NCBI RefSeq assembly: GCF_002165575.1
Contig: NZ_MXQF01000017.1
Span: forward strand, 44,671-108,670
DNA length: 64,000 nt
Reading direction: 5' to 3'
From: Pseudoalteromonas sp. A601
Lineage (GTDB): Bacteria > Pseudomonadota > Gammaproteobacteria > Enterobacterales > Alteromonadaceae
Numbering within the stretch: the first letter of the stretch is position 1; every line of letters starts with the position of its first letter. Shown piece after piece: positions 1 to 8,803 of this stretch. The position numbers and the translations under genes are program-made. Below the pieces are notes generated by a model, which worked only from the letters and a program-made list of their open reading frames with translations, had not been told where the DNA came from and did not search any database.

Positions 1-140
1 AATGTGAAATCTGCTGGGTAAAAGAAGAAGATTGACCACTTACCAAGTACATCTTTTTCAGATACTTCTACAAAGTCACCGTTGTGGTATGCAGTTGCGT
101 TGAAAGGTTGAATTTTTGTGTTAATTAATGAAGTGCTCAT
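1..140 (-). CDS. ahpC: Alkyl hydroperoxide reductase subunit C (AhpC), N-terminal part only
   Basis: The minus strand reads MSTSLINTKIQPFNATAYHN and continues to FFFYPADFT, which matches the start of the typical 2-Cys peroxiredoxin AhpC. The gene runs off the left edge of the window before the peroxidatic cysteine, so only about 46 residues are visible. A GAGGAA ribosome binding site lies just upstream of the ATG at 140. AhpC reduces hydrogen peroxide and organic peroxides in the cytoplasm, normally using AhpF as electron donor. The identification rests on the strongly conserved N-terminus; whether the rest of the gene is intact cannot be seen. Confidence 0.9.
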   Translation of the reverse strand, partial: MSTSLINTKIQPFNATAYHNGDFVEVSEKDVLGKWSIFFFYPADFT

Positions 141-249
141 AGTATTCCTCATTTGTTTTAAGATTAAAGTTACTCAACGCAACCTAATGATATAGGCATT
201 CTGCGTTGGCTTGATTAATACAATAAGGCCTTCGACAAAATAAATAAAA

Positions 250-275
250 TTGATTGTTTAGATTAAAACAATCGA
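250..275. promoter_or_regulatory. Palindrome in the ahpC upstream region, candidate operator
   Basis: GATTGTTT (252-259) and AAACAATC (266-273) form a perfect inverted repeat around a 6-base AT spacer, about 110 bases upstream of the ahpC start. The flanking bases extend it with one mismatch. ahpC is usually controlled by OxyR, but the spacing does not fit the classical OxyR ATAG-N7-CTAT pattern, so the regulator is unknown. The site could equally serve the divergent gene at 401. Confidence 0.3.
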
Positions 276-400
276 TTTTTAAGATGAAACTATTATAACG
301 TTCAATTCGTTATTAACTTAGGCTAGGTTACTTACCTCACTGTAAAGAAAACTGTTACAATACTCATGCTTAATACACATACAAACAAGGCATAACTGTT

Positions 401-820
401 ATGGAAAAGTTTATCAACCACATCCAATTGGGCTATTTGGGATTACTCCCATTTTTAGGCTGTGTGGCTTGGCCGCTTATGTTTGGCAGTAATAGTGTAA
501 ATTTAGAATTTTTTACTTTTTATAGCATTGGCATACTTGCTTTTATGGCAGGTAACTTATGGCATGCTGGAGAGCAAAGCTATGGCAATGCAGTTAAAGC
601 CGTTGCACCAGTAATACCGATTCCTTTTTTATCGTTTTTACCCACTGAATGGATGTTAGCTTGGTTAGCGACAAGCTTTTGGCTCGTGCTGTTATTTGAA
701 AAAGCCTCACCACAATGGCAAAGCTATCATGTTGATTACCAAAAAATGCGCTTTGTTTTAAGCTCTGTGGTTTTTGTTTGCCATATATTGGTGATCGGTA
801 TTAGTTTATACCCTAAGTAA
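401..820 (+). CDS. DUF3429-like small integral membrane protein
   Basis: A 139-residue protein with four predicted hydrophobic helices, at about residues 8-28, 38-55, 70-100 and 118-136. The arrangement and the GNLWHAGEQ segment between helices resemble the DUF3429 family of inner-membrane proteins, which has no established function. The ATG at 401 is the first in frame and follows an AT-rich leader. The gene stands alone between ahpC, which is divergent, and a second small membrane protein 64 bases downstream, so the two could be co-transcribed. Family assignment is by overall look, not by a diagnostic motif. Confidence 0.6.
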   Translation: MEKFINHIQLGYLGLLPFLGCVAWPLMFGSNSVNLEFFTFYSIGILAFMAGNLWHAGEQSYGNAVKAVAPVIPIPFLSFLPTEWMLAWLATSFWLVLLFEKASPQWQSYHVDYQKMRFVLSSVVFVCHILVIGISLYPK

Positions 821-884
821 ATGACTAGGTGGTGCAAACCCCACGGATCCTGTACTATTGCGCCTCCCAATTCAAGGAGCCAGC

Positions 885-1256
885 ATGATAGATCAACTAC
901 GCCTAAAACTAGAGCAACTTGGTGAAAACTATGTTGAAAAAAATGGTTTATTTAAAATAAAAGTTCTGCCTTTTTTCTGTGCTATTCACATAAAAAAAGA
1001 CCGTAAAGGCGAAGGCCGTTTGTCATTTTATTCAAACCAACTCATTGAAATCTTTTTAGTGGTCCTGTTTTTATTGTTTGGATTAATGATCTTTGATCCA
1101 AGCGAAGGTTTTACCCATGGCCCTATACATCTTGTTTTTGCTGTGCTGTTAACCTTTAATTTGCTCCTAAAACAAATCGCAATTGAGGGGCTCAAAACAC
1201 GACTTGCGCTCTGTACTGTGGCAGCCTCAGAAACTGAAAAGCAGGTAAAAAGTTAA
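885..1256 (+). CDS. Small two-helix membrane protein of unknown function
   Basis: A 123-residue protein with a basic soluble N-terminal segment of about 55 residues and two adjacent hydrophobic helices at about 60-75 and 85-102, then a short charged tail. The start is the ATG at 885 because an AAGGAG ribosome binding site sits at 874-879; a TTG 27 bases further upstream keeps the frame open but lacks a site. I do not recognise a family. It lies 64 bases after the DUF3429-like gene on the same strand and may share its transcript. Confidence 0.65.
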   Translation: MIDQLRLKLEQLGENYVEKNGLFKIKVLPFFCAIHIKKDRKGEGRLSFYSNQLIEIFLVVLFLLFGLMIFDPSEGFTHGPIHLVFAVLLTFNLLLKQIAIEGLKTRLALCTVAASETEKQVKS

Positions 1257-1493
1257 CGCTGTAGTTACTTTTTGCTATCCCTTTTGGCATTAACCACTTT
1301 TACTATAGCTTAAATCAAGCACCCATATAATAGGTTAGATGTTAATGGGCAATTGTGTTTTTTATATTACTGGCTACTCAAATTCGGTCGGGTAAAGGTA
1401 TGTAGATAAAACAGCAAATCATGCTGCAACGCAGCCCTCGACTAATATATTTGGTATACTGCTTAAACTAAGTTTTAGCAATTGATTGAATAA

Positions 1494-2294
1494 ATGTATT
1501 TAAACCCTAGTTGGCGGATCCTCACGGTTGGTGATGGCGATTTGTCTTTTTCTAATGCTGTTCGTACAGCCTTACAACCAAATAGCCTAGTGGCCTCAAC
1601 CTATGACAGCAGAACAACGGTCACGACTAAGTATACTGATAATGCATTAACTACCCTAAGCGACGCAGGCATTAATATACTGACTGAATTCGACGTGACA
1701 AAACCATCAGCTTGGCAACAACTCGATGGGCAAAAATTTGACGTGGTTATTTTTCAATTTCCGCTTATACCTGCATTTCAAAACGAGCACGCTTTTAAGC
1801 AACAAGCGAGTTCAAATACATTGAACCGTGCATTACTTCATCAATATATTAAAAATGCGTGTGATTATGCACTTGATAAAGCTGGCCCTCAGCTTTGTTA
1901 TATTACCTCTAAAGATGTTAAACCATACCTGCATTGGAATATTGAAGGCAGTTTAGCCCAAGGTTTAAACGCGCACTACCTCGGCCAAATGCCGTTTGAT
2001 ATAAGGCTATTTCCTGGCTATAAAGTGCGTAATGTTGACAGAGATAAACACGTTAAAGACACCAGCGGTATTACTTATGTATTCAGCCCGAGCGAAAATA
2101 AAGAACTGAGGTCGAAACTGACTTACCCTAACTATTTAACCGATAATCATTGTACGCTATGTCGCGCGGGTCCCTTTTGTTTTGAAGAAGACAAACAAAA
2201 GCACTTCAACGGAAAAAAGCATCTGCAAATGCAATCACTTGAAAATGATTGGCAGCAATGGTTAAAAAACTATAATACTGAGAAAAATAGATGA
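1494..2294 (+). CDS. BMT5-like (DUF2431) Rossmann methyltransferase with a C-terminal U1-type zinc finger
   Basis: A 266-residue cytoplasmic protein. Residues 7-20 (ILTVGDGDLSFS) form the SAM-binding first strand and loop characteristic of the BMT5-like / DUF2431 family, whose yeast founder methylates N3 of a uridine in 25S rRNA. FDVVIFQFP at about 82-90 is the matching motif IV region. The C-terminus holds C220-x2-C223-x13-H237-x5-H243 with the segment HFNGKKH, the signature of U1/matrin-type C2H2 fingers that bind RNA in eukaryotes. The stop overlaps the next gene's start by ATGA, so the two are translationally coupled. RNA is the likely substrate by family and by the finger; the target base is unknown. 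Confidence 0.75.
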   Translation: MYLNPSWRILTVGDGDLSFSNAVRTALQPNSLVASTYDSRTTVTTKYTDNALTTLSDAGINILTEFDVTKPSAWQQLDGQKFDVVIFQFPLIPAFQNEHAFKQQASSNTLNRALLHQYIKNACDYALDKAGPQLCYITSKDVKPYLHWNIEGSLAQGLNAHYLGQMPFDIRLFPGYKVRNVDRDKHVKDTSGITYVFSPSENKELRSKLTYPNYLTDNHCTLCRAGPFCFEEDKQKHFNGKKHLQMQSLENDWQQWLKNYNTEKNR

Positions 2295-3277
2295 ATTTTG
2301 TAATTGTTGGCACTAATTTTATCAGCGATACGTTACTCGCAGCCGCACAAACAGTGAGTGAGTTTACTCTTTACGGCGTATGCTCACGCGCAAAATCAAG
2401 TGGTAACGCCTTTTTAGCTAAACATAACGAGCAGCAGGGCAAAGTGTTTACTAACATAGCTCAGGTTTGCGCCGATGATAATGTTGATGCTGTTTATATT
2501 GCTGCGCCAAATAGCTTACATAAATCCTACGCGGTTGCGTGTTTAAAAGCGAATAAACATGTACTTGGTGAAAAGCCTTCGGCTGCGAACAGTGATGAGT
2601 TAGCTCAGATACTTACAACAGCAAAACAACATCAACGCTTATACATGGAAGCCATGATGACCACTCACTTGCCAAACTTTGAAGTACTAAGGCAAGCGCT
2701 AAAAAAAATCGGCACACCTCGTAAATACATAGGCCAATATAGTCAATACTCTTCTCGCTACGATAAATATAAAAATGGTGAACGCCCAAACACGTTTTTA
2801 CCCGAGTTTGCTAACGGTGCTTTGGTCGATTTAGGTATTTATCCTTTATATCTATTAATTGCATTGTGGGGTACACCTAATTCGGTGCAAGCTAGCGGTG
2901 TGTTACTCAATACCGGAGTCGATGGCGCCGGAGATGTATTGCTTAATTACAGTGACAAACAAGCTGTGATCAGTTATTCAAAAATATCACAAGGTGATAA
3001 TTTCACAGAGATACAAGGTGAAAAAGGTCGAATTAGAATAGAAGCTGTCTCGCTATTAAAGCGGGTGCAATTTATTGCTAATGATGGCACGGTTGAAGAG
3101 CTATCATTGCCATTTGATGAACAATTTATGCGCCATGAAATGGCCCACTTTATAGCAACCGCTAATAGCAATAGTTGTGAATCAACGGTCAATACTCATC
3201 AACTCGCCATAGATGTTATGGCAGTGCTTGATAAAGCACGGCAGCAATTAGGGGTGGTCTACCCAGCTGATAAATAA
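2291..3277 (+). CDS. Gfo/Idh/MocA family NAD(P)-dependent oxidoreductase
   Basis: A 328-residue cytoplasmic dehydrogenase. The N-terminal Rossmann fold begins with IVGTNFI, a variant of the glycine-rich dinucleotide motif found in one branch of the family. The EKP catalytic motif is at 94-96 with Lys95, and DLGIYP at about 180 opens the C-terminal substrate domain. Family members oxidise or reduce sugars, inositols or related polyols; the substrate here cannot be read from sequence. The start overlaps the methyltransferase stop by four bases, an unusual pairing that implies co-expression. It is followed by an inverted-repeat terminator and converges on eda. A role with the neighbouring alginate genes is possible but not shown. 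Confidence 0.85.
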   Translation: MNFVIVGTNFISDTLLAAAQTVSEFTLYGVCSRAKSSGNAFLAKHNEQQGKVFTNIAQVCADDNVDAVYIAAPNSLHKSYAVACLKANKHVLGEKPSAANSDELAQILTTAKQHQRLYMEAMMTTHLPNFEVLRQALKKIGTPRKYIGQYSQYSSRYDKYKNGERPNTFLPEFANGALVDLGIYPLYLLIALWGTPNSVQASGVLLNTGVDGAGDVLLNYSDKQAVISYSKISQGDNFTEIQGEKGRIRIEAVSLLKRVQFIANDGTVEELSLPFDEQFMRHEMAHFIATANSNSCESTVNTHQLAIDVMAVLDKARQQLGVVYPADK

Positions 3278-3306
3278 GGCGTTAACCGACAACAGAATTA
3301 ACGCCT
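3277..3306. terminator. Hairpin terminator between convergent genes
   Basis: AGGCGTTAA (3277-3285) and TTAACGCCT (3298-3306) form a perfect 9-bp stem with a 12-base loop. It lies between the stops of the convergent oxidoreductase and eda genes. The minus-strand side is followed by TTATTTAT, so it suits eda best. Confidence 0.7.
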
Positions 3307-3319
3307 CAGGGAAACGCTG

Positions 3320-3931
3320 TTATACAACCTGCTGGCAAGCTTCAGTAATTGCTTGCCAGTTTTTATCATCAATCCATTGCTGAGCAGACACCCACGTGCC
3401 ACCGGCTGCAAATACATTAGTCAATGCTAAAAAGTCACCGACGTTTTTCTCATTAATACCGCCAGTTGGGCAAAACTGACAATCTCTGTATACACTTTTT
3501 ACTGTGTTTAAAAAGTTAATACCACCTGCAAGATTAGCAGGGAATAGCTTCATTTCTTTAAAGCCTGCCTCACGTGCCAATGTTATATCTGAGGTGCTAG
3601 ACACACCAGGCAAGACCGGAACACCACAATCAACCAATGCCTCTAACAGTTTAGGAGTCACTGCGGGTGTTACAATATAATCAGCGCCCGCTTTTAAGGC
3701 ATCCGCTAAAATAGTGCTATCAATCACAGTACCAGCACCGACTTTAAGATCTGGGAATGCTTCTTTAATTGCACTTAGAACACTTAACGACGTATCGTGG
3801 CGCAGCACCACTTCAACTAAATTAACACCACCTTCATGCATTGCTTTAGTAATAGCAACACCCGTTTCTGGGCAACCGGTTTGGATGATCGGTAATAATT
3901 TTTGACCCGCCATATATTCTGAAAATAACAT
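3320..3931 (-). CDS. eda: KDPG aldolase (2-dehydro-3-deoxy-6-phosphogluconate aldolase)
   Basis: A 203-residue cytoplasmic class I aldolase that splits KDPG into pyruvate and glyceraldehyde 3-phosphate, the last step of alginate-derived KDG breakdown and of the Entner-Doudoroff route. The Schiff-base lysine is K128 in MKLFPA; E40 in the LVEVVLR segment is the general acid/base; GAGTV (65-69) and PTGGI (156-160) bind substrate phosphate. Length is typical. AAAGGAAACAG precedes the ATG. It lies 90 bases downstream of the PL17 lyase on the same strand, with a hairpin between, so it probably has partly independent expression. The location next to two alginate lyases ties it to uronate catabolism. 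Confidence 0.93.
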   Translation of the reverse strand: MLFSEYMAGQKLLPIIQTGCPETGVAITKAMHEGGVNLVEVVLRHDTSLSVLSAIKEAFPDLKVGAGTVIDSTILADALKAGADYIVTPAVTPKLLEALVDCGVPVLPGVSSTSDITLAREAGFKEMKLFPANLAGGINFLNTVKSVYRDCQFCPTGGINEKNVGDFLALTNVFAAGGTWVSAQQWIDDKNWQAITEACQQVV

Positions 3932-3971
3932 TCTGTTTCCTTTAGTCGTTAAAACGATTTATTGTGGTTAT

Positions 3972-3999
3972 AAGGCCTTACTCTTAGTTGTAAGGCCTT
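3972..3999. terminator. Hairpin between PL17 lyase and eda
   Basis: AAGGCCTTAC (3972-3981) and GTAAGGCCTT (3990-3999) form a perfect 10-bp stem with an 8-base loop, placed after the alginate lyase stop on the minus strand. No U-tract follows on that strand, so it may be an attenuator or RNA-processing hairpin that lowers eda expression rather than a full terminator. Confidence 0.55.
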
Positions 4000-4021
4000 T
4001 AATGTTCTTAAGCACACCCTA

Positions 4022-6214
4022 TTATTGCACTAACAAATAGCGCCCACCAAAGGTGTGTTTTTTCCCTTTATAGCTAAATGATTGCTTAGAAAGTTCTTTA
4101 TTTTGGTTAATCGCCAGTAGCGCCGTTTTGCCATTTATAAATTTAATTTCAACGACTTGTACATTTGCGAGTTTTTCACTTGAGATCTGACTAACCCGGC
4201 TAGTCCCTTGCAATGTGTACTCTTTGCTAGGGTTGTACTCACCATGCGGCTCTATCACACTTATAAACTGGTGTTTATTAGTGTTTTCTACCCGTTGAAT
4301 AAATGCACTTTGATTACGCAGATTAAAATTAGGATCGTTTGCGCCGGTTTGAGTAAATAGAATGTGTGTATTATCATCGGCAACACTGGTCTGAGTGTAA
4401 AAACGGCCATTACTGTTAAGCCAGGTAATTTTTGTATTATCAGACTCAGGTTTTGCAGACGCGGTTAACCATAAATGCTCATAACCATCTTGTTTGCCAA
4501 GCGGGCGTCGTACTTCACTATTATTTTTAATGGCAAAGTTACTATCAATAAAATGACCATTGTACTGCAACGGCAAATCGTATTGATGAGGTTTATCGCT
4601 TTGCACATCAAATATATCAATGACAACACTTGGGGTGTTTTCATCCACAGTTAATAGTGCCATCGTACGACTGAGGTTTACGCCATCGTAGGCAGTATCG
4701 ATACTGGCAGAGGTGAGTTTTAAATTTTTATCATCAACAAAATAGTGAACAGTAGGCGCATATTTTTCAGCTGTAGTGACATCACCGTTAAAGTGGCTAG
4801 TTTCATCGACAATGACAGTGTTATGCGCAATGGTTTGCTTTGCAAATGAGTTATTCTCAGGTAAGTAACGGCCGCCAAATTTAGCTTCAACATTTAAAAA
4901 ACGCGCAGCACCGTAATCGGTCACAATTTCGTTACCATGATCGTAAAAAATCCAATTTAGCTTATCAAAGTGACCGTGCCCCATGCCTTGGGATGTGGCC
5001 TTAAATACAACTGTTTGATCATTTTCTTCACCTGCACGTAATACAACAAGTGCGCCGTCCTTACCACTACTACCATCACCAAACTCTTGTGAAGTAAATT
5101 GATAAGACTGCTCTTTATGTGCGTCAAGTGCATTGGCAACTTTTAAACCATCACCGGTTAAAATGATTTGCTCTTGACGCTTTGCGATATCGAGTAATTG
5201 CGGGTCTCCAGTTAAACCATAAGCAATTGTCACACCTTGAACGAGCTCAACAGTGTCGATACCTTTATCTTTAATCGCATCATTAATACCAAAAAATAGG
5301 CCGTTATAGCTCAAATCAATGGTTGCTTTAATTGCTTTTAAAATTACCCCATCCCGGTAACCAAAAATATCACGTTTAGGTTCATTATTAGCAATCGCTT
5401 TAGCAAATGTAATGAAAGGCAATAGTGCGTAACGTTGGTAATATGGGCCTTCTGTGTAATAACCCTGCGGGGAAAACAACTCATCAACCTGACGTAAGAA
5501 GCCTGCCTTGCCTGATTTGTCTAAGCCGTAAAGTGCTTGCTCTACTAGCTCTTGATCATCGATTACATAACCTGTCATACCCACCGCTGCGGTAGCCCAT
5601 GTCCCGTGGTTATGCACTTTATCAAACGTGCCTGGCGATTCTGTTGATAAAAAGGCTGCAACAGGCTTTAAAATACCATTTTCAATGCGTTGTTGCTCAT
5701 CTTCAGACAATGCACTTGCAACTGCATCATACGCTTGAATTGTATGAACTAACCATACAGCTTCATTTAAGATCTGCCAAAATAACTTACCTGGGTTTTG
5801 GTTTTTACGTTTGGGGTGTAAACCAATTTTTGGGTATAGGTTAACGTACTCCAGCAACATATCACGCACATATTGCGCATACTTTGGTTCACCGGTTAAC
5901 TGATATAACACACCTGCTTGGTACATTAATTTGTAATTTTCTTTATGGCGCTCATGGGTATAGCCGCCTCCAGCATCCTTTGGTAACGGAACTGTAATTG
6001 GCAAATTTAATTGTGCATCAAGCTGACTTTTAACCGTGTTAAATCGTTTTGAAAATGAACCTGTTTGATCCACAGCTTGGCGCATATCAGTAACGTCTGC
6101 CTGTGTTAACACCAAATTTGGATGCTCATTTGCCAAACTCACACTAGAGGCCAAAAGGCTAGATGAAAGTAATAAAGACTTTAATGAAAGCTTAGAATAT
6201 TGAATATACTGCAT
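4022..6214 (-). CDS. PL17 oligoalginate lyase (exolytic, heparinase II/III fold)
   Basis: A 730-residue protein with a signal peptide (about 1-29, cleavage near SLA), so it works in the periplasm. It matches PL17 exo-lyases such as Alg17C, which release unsaturated monouronates from alginate oligomers. The alpha-barrel domain carries N202 and H203 in HNHGTW and Y258/Y259 in TEGPYYQRY; the beta-sheet domain carries H413 and H415 in GMGHGHFD, plus H464. These fall almost exactly where the catalytic residues of Alg17C lie. The ATG starts only 2 bases after the PL6 lyase stop, with AGAGG inside the end of that gene, so the lyases are translationally coupled: PL6 cuts polymer and PL17 finishes oligomers. 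Confidence 0.93.
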   Translation of the reverse strand: MQYIQYSKLSLKSLLLSSSLLASSVSLANEHPNLVLTQADVTDMRQAVDQTGSFSKRFNTVKSQLDAQLNLPITVPLPKDAGGGYTHERHKENYKLMYQAGVLYQLTGEPKYAQYVRDMLLEYVNLYPKIGLHPKRKNQNPGKLFWQILNEAVWLVHTIQAYDAVASALSEDEQQRIENGILKPVAAFLSTESPGTFDKVHNHGTWATAAVGMTGYVIDDQELVEQALYGLDKSGKAGFLRQVDELFSPQGYYTEGPYYQRYALLPFITFAKAIANNEPKRDIFGYRDGVILKAIKATIDLSYNGLFFGINDAIKDKGIDTVELVQGVTIAYGLTGDPQLLDIAKRQEQIILTGDGLKVANALDAHKEQSYQFTSQEFGDGSSGKDGALVVLRAGEENDQTVVFKATSQGMGHGHFDKLNWIFYDHGNEIVTDYGAARFLNVEAKFGGRYLPENNSFAKQTIAHNTVIVDETSHFNGDVTTAEKYAPTVHYFVDDKNLKLTSASIDTAYDGVNLSRTMALLTVDENTPSVVIDIFDVQSDKPHQYDLPLQYNGHFIDSNFAIKNNSEVRRPLGKQDGYEHLWLTASAKPESDNTKITWLNSNGRFYTQTSVADDNTHILFTQTGANDPNFNLRNQSAFIQRVENTNKHQFISVIEPHGEYNPSKEYTLQGTSRVSQISSEKLANVQVVEIKFINGKTALLAINQNKELSKQSFSYKGKKHTFGGRYLLVQ

Positions 6215-6216
6215 AA

Positions 6217-8487
6217 TTACCTCTTCACAACATATGTTTGGATAGCATCAAGCTGCTTAGCAAACAGCTCAATAATTTTAGGCTGCTGTGAATTATCATA
6301 AACATTATTTTCAATGTTTGTTTTTGGCTCGCCTACAGTATGCTCAACTAATATACCCGCGGTATCTTTAAACTCATTGCCTTCAATATCGGTTACTTGT
6401 ACTCCATGCAACCACGCTAAAGCATTTTGTTTATTACGTTTGCCTTTGCCAACATTGTTAAATTTATTATTAGTCAAAGTAACGTGTGGACCAAATGTAC
6501 TTTCGTCTGTGCCACCGCGATACACTTTTACAACGGCTCCTTTTACATCTGCGAACTGGCTGTTTTTAACTGTTACATATTCAGCATTGTATATACCTAA
6601 GTCTTCGTACTCTTTGTCTAACCGTAAAATATCACCGGTTATATTACTAAATTGACTGTTATTAATTGATACGCTTTCTGCAAGTGCGCCTTTACCTGAA
6701 TCAAAGAAGTGAAAAGAATGGTTAATATCTAAATCAGTCACCTTAACCGTGTCTAACATAAGGCGATAATTAACATACATTCCCCACTTAGCAGTACGAA
6801 TAGCGGTATTACCTGTAGAATCGGGACTATTTTTACCTGAAATAGTGATACCCACTAGTTTTAAGCTACCGCCATTATTAATTTCAAATAATGTTGAACG
6901 AGAAAATGACAGCTCTACACTTCCCATTTTTTGCGCACGTAGGGTTAAAGTTTTATCAATATTTGCGATTTTCATCAGGTTATATTTACCTGGCTGCAAG
7001 ACTAAAATATCGCCATCTTTAGCGTCGCTGATTGCTGAAAACAATGCCCCTTCAGCACTATTAACTAATTTACTTTCACCGCTATCAAATTCAGTAAATG
7101 TTGGCTTTTTCTCGTACCAACTAGGGCCAGTTTGTGACTTAACCGTTGGTTCTAAGTCAGCTGATATACCATATTTTTTTGCTGAACTCTGTGGATACAT
7201 TAAGCCATTGTTAGCCCGTTGCATGGTGACTTTTTTTGTAATGAAGCCAGAGTCAGTTAATGGTTCTACTGACTTGTTAAGTAGGTTATTACTAAACTTT
7301 ATTCCGCTGATATCATCAAACGCGGTGAACACATCTGTCGCCTTATCGTTATAAATAAGGTTATCACGCATTACACTATTAACGGGTACAGCTGAACGCT
7401 CTTGATCACTTCCTGCTGCTAATTGCACATGACTAACATTGACGAGTGTATTATTTTCTATTGTTGCATTATCGACTTGGTGATAACGGTTAATAGTTGA
7501 ATTAGGAACGCCATTCATCACAGTTAAACCACTACCAAAACGATAACCTGTTAACCCTTCTAAATAGTTATTGCGAACAATTTGGTCTTTATTAATTACG
7601 CGAATACCGCCAGTGTGATCAACACCGTTACCAAAGAAAACATTATTTTCAACAATATTGCCATTACCATGGCGTAGCGTTAATGTTCCTCTTGATTCAA
7701 AAAAAGTGTTGTTTCTGAGCTTATTTTTACCCGATTTCACAGAAATTATTTCGACTTCACCATCACAACGCTCAAAATAATTATTTTCAACAACAGTCAA
7801 TGAATCTGTTAAAGAGTAATGGCTAGTACCAATACGTAATGTTTCACCACCATTAGAGCCAAACACTGGGCGTGGACCAAAATAGTTATGATCGATGCTA
7901 TGATTGTTTTGTTGGCTTTGCTCTGAATCTAAGCGCACAGCCATGGTAACGCCTTTATTACGTTTACCGGCTAAATAACTATGATCAAACCGATTATTCT
8001 TTCCATAAAGAGCAACCCAATAATCTGATTCTTGTTTGTCAGGGTTGCTATAGTTATCTATTACTACTTCGGTCACACGTGAGTTGTTGGCATATTCTTT
8101 TTTGTTTCTTCTAAATGATATAACGGCGCCAGTCGGTGTATAACCATCTTTAAAAACCAACCCTTTAACAACTAAGTGTTCTCCCGCTAAACGTAAATTA
8201 GATAAACCAGATAAAATCACCTTACCACTTGTTTGAGCCTCTAAAGTAATTGGTTTATTTTTACTGCCTTGACCACTGAATAGAATTTCAAAATCATTCC
8301 ATGTGCCATCTTTTAATTGAACAACGTCACCGGCAGCTAAACTTTTTGCTACTTTACTGTATTCATCGGCGTCACTTACAAGATATGTTTTAGCAAGCAA
8401 TATATGACTAGATAATGCACTGGCTAATGCCAATGATGTAATAAAAAATTTACGCGTAGCACTATTGCGTTTAGGAGAAATAGACAT
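6217..8487 (-). CDS. PL6 alginate lyase, two-domain (AlyGC-like)
   Basis: A 756-residue secreted right-handed parallel beta-helix enzyme of polysaccharide lyase family 6, which cleaves alginate by beta-elimination. The start is the ATG at 8487, which follows AAGGATTTGT and gives a clean signal peptide (about 1-32); an ATG 63 bases upstream has no binding site. Counted from that start, K251 and R272 are spaced 21 residues apart like catalytic K220/R241 of AlyGC, and E244/E246 match its calcium ligands. A second beta-helix starts near residue 475, as in dimeric two-domain PL6 enzymes. It leads the lyase operon, divergent from the GntR regulator whose operator-like palindromes fill the shared promoter region. 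Confidence 0.92.
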   Translation of the reverse strand: MSISPKRNSATRKFFITSLALASALSSHILLAKTYLVSDADEYSKVAKSLAAGDVVQLKDGTWNDFEILFSGQGSKNKPITLEAQTSGKVILSGLSNLRLAGEHLVVKGLVFKDGYTPTGAVISFRRNKKEYANNSRVTEVVIDNYSNPDKQESDYWVALYGKNNRFDHSYLAGKRNKGVTMAVRLDSEQSQQNNHSIDHNYFGPRPVFGSNGGETLRIGTSHYSLTDSLTVVENNYFERCDGEVEIISVKSGKNKLRNNTFFESRGTLTLRHGNGNIVENNVFFGNGVDHTGGIRVINKDQIVRNNYLEGLTGYRFGSGLTVMNGVPNSTINRYHQVDNATIENNTLVNVSHVQLAAGSDQERSAVPVNSVMRDNLIYNDKATDVFTAFDDISGIKFSNNLLNKSVEPLTDSGFITKKVTMQRANNGLMYPQSSAKKYGISADLEPTVKSQTGPSWYEKKPTFTEFDSGESKLVNSAEGALFSAISDAKDGDILVLQPGKYNLMKIANIDKTLTLRAQKMGSVELSFSRSTLFEINNGGSLKLVGITISGKNSPDSTGNTAIRTAKWGMYVNYRLMLDTVKVTDLDINHSFHFFDSGKGALAESVSINNSQFSNITGDILRLDKEYEDLGIYNAEYVTVKNSQFADVKGAVVKVYRGGTDESTFGPHVTLTNNKFNNVGKGKRNKQNALAWLHGVQVTDIEGNEFKDTAGILVEHTVGEPKTNIENNVYDNSQQPKIIELFAKQLDAIQTYVVKR

Positions 8488-8803
8488 ACAAATCCTTATT
8501 AGTGTGTGTGGTTTAGCGTAAGCTCGGTCAACCGTAAGCTTACGATTCAAAAATATTCTTGCTTAAGATCTGTGGTGATAAGCACTATGCGTTGAATTGA
8601 AATGAATTCTTAGCGAGCGTTTGCACGCTGATATAATTGTGTGTTTTTTCATGTTGTCCTCGAAATGGTTTTAGTTTTTATTCACAACTGTTTGCAACTA
8701 GTGAATTATTCCTCGCCGACATCCTATGATTTAGCAAACCTTCATGCATATAATCATAACAAGAAGTAACACAAAACTAACACACGAAAACTGACCAATC
8801 AAG

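Noticed and set aside
858..884. Upstream TTG start for the small membrane protein at 885
   Set aside because: It lacks a ribosome binding site, while AAGGAG sits correctly before the ATG at 885.
8533..8544. CGTAAGCTTACG palindrome as an attachment site
   Set aside because: No integrase, no second copy and no island boundary; at best a regulatory dyad.
8488..8550. Earlier ATG for the PL6 lyase
   Set aside because: It would add 21 residues before the signal peptide; AAGGATTTGT lies before the ATG at 8487.
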